The translations under genes were made by a program, and so were the position numbers. A DNA stretch of 36,293 bases from positions 44,147 through 80,439 of the forward strand of contig MERB01000021.1 in the NCBI GenBank assembly GCA_001770475.1, read 5' to 3'. Below, piece by piece: positions 33,553 to 36,293 of this stretch (its first letter is position 1; every line of letters begins with the position of its first letter). The DNA comes from Betaproteobacteria bacterium RIFCSPLOWO2_02_FULL_66_14 (GTDB lineage: Bacteria; Pseudomonadota; Gammaproteobacteria; Burkholderiales; SG8-39). The notes under the pieces were generated by a model. The model made no database searches and had not been told where the DNA came from. It worked only from the letters and a program-made list of their open reading frames with translations.

Positions 33553-34884
33553 ATGCCTGGCTTGGTTCGATGTCTTGGCACGGCAATCGCCATGTTCATG
33601 CTGGTTCAGGGCCACGCAGCGGGGGTCGCCGGGGCGGAGGCACCGCTCGTCGCCGAGGGCATCCCGCCCAAACCGCTGATCGAGGTCGTCGGTTTCGGCG
33701 TAGCCCCGGTTGCCGGGATCGACTCGGACGACGCAATCAAGCCCAAGCCGGGCGATATCGTCCATCGCCGGGAACCGATCGAGTCTCCCGCAGAAACCCG
33801 GGTGGCGACCGAAACTCGCGTGCGCGCAGGAGAATCTTGGCGGGATCTCATGCGTCGATTGGGATCGCCGATGCCCGACGCGGTCCAGGCACAGGTCGGT
33901 TTGCTGCCCGCTCTCGCGGCAGGCAAGTACGTGCGCGCCTTCGACGCTTCGGATTCTCGCCCCGCGGAAATCGAATATGTCGTCAGCGACCGCGAGGCCT
34001 ATACCGTCACGGTCCGAGAGGACAGCCTCCAGGTGCTGCCGCACGCGAGCGACCCTCAAACCGTCGAGCGGGTGCGTGCCGATCCATCGAAGGCTTCGCT
34101 CTTTACGGCGACCGACGCCATCGGCCTGCCCGACGCCTTGGTGCTTCAACTCGCCGAGATCTTCTCCGGGGACGTCGATTTCCTCAGGGAATTGCATTTC
34201 GGCTACCGCTGCTCGCTCGTCTACGAGGTGAATTACCGCCACGGACACATCGACCGGCCGGGGCGCATTCTCGCCGCCGAGTTCGTCATCCGAAATCGGA
34301 ACCTGCAGGCGTATTACTTCGATGGCGAGCCCGGACTGCCGGGCTACTACACGGCGGACGGACGCAGCATGAGGAAGATCTTTCGCCGCGCGCCGATGGA
34401 ATTCTCCCGCGTGACCTCCGAATACACGCTCGCACGCTTTCACCCCATTCTTGGGATCTGGCGGGCGCACCGGGGAATCGATTACGCAGCTCCCGAAGGC
34501 ACCCCCGTCGTGGCCACGTCAACAGGCGTGGTCGAATTCGCCGGGGAACGAAACGATTTCGGGAATCTCGTCATCCTCGATCATCGCGACCGCTACCAGA
34601 CCTACTACGGACATCTCAAGGGATTTGCCGATGGGCTCAGGGCGGGCGTCAGTGTCGAGCAGGGGCAGGTCATCGGTTACGTTGGAATGACCGGTCTGGC
34701 GACGGGGCCGCATCTGCACTATGAGTTCCGGGTGAGAGGCGGCAATGGAGATTGGCTCAGCGTACCGGAGCCCGAAACCGTGGAAGCGCCGCGGATCGAT
34801 ACGGCTGCCTTCATCGAGGCGGTCGCGGAGTACCGGGAAAAGCTATCCCTCGCGGCCCGTGCTCATTTCGTGATTTTGGACTGA
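33553..34884 (+). CDS. Exported M23-family metallopeptidase (LytM/MepM-like)
   Basis: The 443-residue precursor has a signal peptide (about 1-28, hydrophobic core LGTAIAMFMLVQG). An OapA/LysM-like region follows at about 88-180 (VRAGESWRDLMRRLG). The M23 domain is at about 295-400, with metal ligands His306 and Asp310 in HRGIDYAAPEGTPV and His389 in GPHLHYEFRV; His354 (YYGHLKG) and His387 complete the site. All key residues are present, so it should cut peptidoglycan peptide bonds in the periplasm. A C-terminal helical tail follows. It starts 16 bases after the small acidic protein and directly precedes the adhesin gene. It may open the wall for the large secretion channel or adhesin, or may simply be a MepM relative; the link is inference. 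Confidence 0.93.
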   Translation: MPGLVRCLGTAIAMFMLVQGHAAGVAGAEAPLVAEGIPPKPLIEVVGFGVAPVAGIDSDDAIKPKPGDIVHRREPIESPAETRVATETRVRAGESWRDLMRRLGSPMPDAVQAQVGLLPALAAGKYVRAFDASDSRPAEIEYVVSDREAYTVTVREDSLQVLPHASDPQTVERVRADPSKASLFTATDAIGLPDALVLQLAEIFSGDVDFLRELHFGYRCSLVYEVNYRHGHIDRPGRILAAEFVIRNRNLQAYYFDGEPGLPGYYTADGRSMRKIFRRAPMEFSRVTSEYTLARFHPILGIWRAHRGIDYAAPEGTPVVATSTGVVEFAGERNDFGNLVILDHRDRYQTYYGHLKGFADGLRAGVSVEQGQVIGYVGMTGLATGPHLHYEFRVRGGNGDWLSVPEPETVEAPRIDTAAFIEAVAEYREKLSLAARAHFVILD

Positions 34885-34891
34885 TTCTTCC

Positions 34892-34930
34892 TGTGCGAAA
34901 CCGCACAACCGGTACCAAGGTATCGGTACC
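34892..34930 (+). promoter_or_regulatory. Dyad and GGTAYC repeat cluster in the adhesin leader
   Basis: TGTGCG (34892-34897) pairs with CGCACA (34902-34907). Then CCGGTACC (34909-34916) and GGTATCGG (34919-34926) form a near-perfect dyad around AA. A further GGTACC is at 34925-34930, so GGTACC, GGTATC and GGTACC follow each other. TATAGA at 34931-34936 could be a weak -10. The cluster is a candidate operator for the adhesin gene. A further hairpin, CGGGCG (34981-34986) with CGCCCG (34992-34997), lies nearer the start. Confidence 0.4.
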
Positions 34931-35036
34931 TATAGACCTGCCATTCCCGGAGAAATCCATTCAGAATTCAGTCGTGTGATCGGGCGGTGGGCGCCCGGTT
35001 CGGTGAAACGACAATCCCTCAAGGAGGGGTAGACAA

Positions 35037-36293
35037 ATGGCTGCGACAGGCAAAGTTCTCGGCACGGTGACCTCGATCGTCGGTGAAGTCAAGGCGACGG
35101 CGGCGGACGGCACGGTTCGAATCCTTCAGGTCGGCGACCAGATTCACGCCGACGAAACCATCAACACCGGCACGCTCGGCTCGTTGGTCATCACGCTGTC
35201 GAATGGTGCCACGATGGATTGCGGCGCCAATACCGATCTCGCGATGAGCGAAAGCATGCTGGGCGTCGCGTCGGCAGTCACGGCGCCGACCCCGGGCGCG
35301 GCGACGGATGTCGCGGCGCTGCAGGCGGCGATCGCCGCGGGTCAGGATCCCTCCAAGATCGCCGAGGCCACTGCGGCGGGTGGTGCGCCGGCGGCGGGTG
35401 GCGCGCTGGATGGCGGTTCGCATTCACCGGTCATCATCGAACAGTCGAACAGCGCGGGCGTCGTGGCCGCAGGGTTCACCACTACCGGCGCAGGGATCGG
35501 TTTCCCGGCACCGGAGTTCGAATTGGTGGCTGCCGAACCGCAGCCAACGGTCGGAGTCCAGCCTGTTCCGCCAAGCGCGGTTCCGGGAGCTGGCGGCAGC
35601 GAGCAGGGAGTTGTCATTTCAGGGCAGGCCGTAGGCGTAATCGAGGGGACCAATGGCATAGAGGCGAAAATCGTGGCGTTCCTGGTCAGCCTCAGCAGCC
35701 CCTACAGTCAACCTGTAACTGTCACGTATCAAATTCTGGAAGGCACCGCCACGACGCCGTCGGACTTCTACGATGGACCGATGACGGGCACCGCCACGAT
35801 ACCCGCGGGAGCGACAGAGTTCTTCGTTACGGTCAGTATCGTGCAGGACCACTTTGTAGAAGGCAATGAAACATTCCGAATCGAGTTGACCGGCGCGACT
35901 AACGCGACGATCAATCAGGACGCGGATGCGGTGGTTGTGACCATCATCGACGACGATTTCCCGCCCTTGGCGAACGCGGATGCCTATACGACCGCCGAGG
36001 ACACGCCGCTCACGATTGCGGCAGGAAGCGGCGTCCTGACGAACGACACCGGCGCTGAGTCGAACGAAGTGCTGACGGTCACGGGAAATACCAGTCCGAG
36101 CCACGGCACGGTGACGCTCAACCCCGACGGCAGTTTCACCTATACGCCGAACGCGGACTACAACGGCCCGGATTCGTTCCAGTACTCGATGACCGATGGC
36201 TTCAACGGCACGAGCACCGCGACGGTGAGTATCAACGTCACGCCGGTGAACGATCCGCCGCTGGCGGCGAATGACGGCTACAGCACGAACGAA
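35037..36293 (+). CDS. Giant LapA-like RTX-type surface adhesin, N-terminal part (runs off the window)
   Basis: The frame is open for 419 residues to the right edge. AAGGAGGGG gives a strong ribosome binding site. There is no Sec signal, as expected for type I secretion. Residues about 1-105 form the LapA-type retention module (GKVLGTVTSIVGEVKATAAD, then INTGTLGSLVITLSNGA) that plugs the TolC channel. A T-A-A-G site at 112-115 follows and fits LapG cleavage. After a Gly/Ala/Pro-rich linker there is a Calx-beta-like domain at about 195-300, ending VVVTIIDDD. A cadherin-like/VCBS-type repeat comes next at about 302-405 (NADAYTTAEDTPLTI, then TYTPNADYNGPDSFQYSM and VTPVNDPP). The last residues start the next repeat. 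The C-terminal RTX repeats and secretion signal would lie outside the window. It should anchor cells in biofilm while c-di-GMP is high. Confidence 0.93.
   Translation, partial: MAATGKVLGTVTSIVGEVKATAADGTVRILQVGDQIHADETINTGTLGSLVITLSNGATMDCGANTDLAMSESMLGVASAVTAPTPGAATDVAALQAAIAAGQDPSKIAEATAAGGAPAAGGALDGGSHSPVIIEQSNSAGVVAAGFTTTGAGIGFPAPEFELVAAEPQPTVGVQPVPPSAVPGAGGSEQGVVISGQAVGVIEGTNGIEAKIVAFLVSLSSPYSQPVTVTYQILEGTATTPSDFYDGPMTGTATIPAGATEFFVTVSIVQDHFVEGNETFRIELTGATNATINQDADAVVVTIIDDDFPPLANADAYTTAEDTPLTIAAGSGVLTNDTGAESNEVLTVTGNTSPSHGTVTLNPDGSFTYTPNADYNGPDSFQYSMTDGFNGTSTATVSINVTPVNDPPLAANDGYSTNE
35370..35381 (+). other. Predicted LapG cleavage site in the adhesin
   Basis: Codons ACT GCG GCG GGT encode Thr112-Ala113-Ala114-Gly115. 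In Pseudomonas fluorescens LapA, LapG cuts between the two Ala residues of the same tetrapeptide near residue 108. A second, weaker candidate, P-A-A-G, follows within a few residues. Confidence 0.7.

Noticed and set aside
34885-35036. A possible c-di-GMP riboswitch in the adhesin leader
   Set aside because: Several hairpins are present, but I do not find the conserved GEMM core or tetraloop/receptor arrangement; a protein operator fits better.
1-36293. Mobile elements, CRISPR arrays, tRNA and rRNA genes
   Set aside because: I looked for transposase motifs, regularly spaced repeats, and cloverleaf or rRNA core sequences on both strands and found none that I could support.

Overview
The window is GC-rich chromosomal DNA from a Gram-negative proteobacterium, most likely a betaproteobacterium. 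This rests on gene content and codon use, not on a search: strong G/C at third codon positions, a LapD/LapG adhesin system, a Liv-type amino-acid ABC transporter, serine-glyoxylate aminotransferase, malonyl-CoA decarboxylase and an Lgt/DUF924 neighbourhood. I see no rRNA, tRNA, CRISPR array, insertion sequence or phage genes. The genes are densely packed, with many 4-base ATGA-type stop/start overlaps.

Left part (1-7.3 kb): a 57-residue single-span membrane protein is divergent from an OmpR-type response regulator and its histidine kinase, a pair that resembles the PdsR/PdsS family. Next come an aerobic glycerol-3-phosphate dehydrogenase overlapping a HAD phosphatase, a strong hairpin, a TauE/SafE permease and a CaiB/BaiF CoA-transferase.

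Middle part (7.3-19.6 kb): malonyl-CoA decarboxylase and serine-glyoxylate aminotransferase lie on the minus strand. They are divergent from a GntR/FCD regulator and a 945-residue FAD plus Fe-S 2-hydroxyacid dehydrogenase. Two identical 10-bp palindromes in the shared control region look like the regulator's operators. Together these genes suggest glycolate or other 2-hydroxyacid oxidation to glyoxylate, then transamination to glycine. A pair of inverted REP-like hairpins with compensatory base changes follows. After it come a dienelactone-hydrolase-like protein and lgt (minus), ilvD (plus), a DUF924 protein whose stop codon overlaps that of ilvD, and a thioredoxin-domain DUF255 protein.

19.7-24.5 kb: a complete branched-chain amino-acid-type ABC transporter, made of a binding lipoprotein, a terminator, two permeases and two ATPases.

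24.5 kb to the right edge: a Lap-type biofilm adhesin locus on the plus strand. It holds a LapG-like periplasmic cysteine protease, a LapD-like inside-out c-di-GMP receptor with degenerate GGDEF and EAL domains, the type I secretion ATPase and adaptor (LapB/LapC), a LuxR-type regulator, a TolC-like outer-membrane protein, a small acidic protein and an M23 peptidase. It ends with the first 419 residues of a giant adhesin that runs off the window. The adhesin N-terminus carries a T-A-A-G tetrapeptide (residues 112-115), the known type of LapG cleavage site. The LuxR-type regulator has a degenerate receiver and a W-V-T-R motif where VpsT binds c-di-GMP. The locus may therefore read c-di-GMP twice: post-translationally through LapD and transcriptionally through this regulator. 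That second arm is the most interesting hypothesis here.
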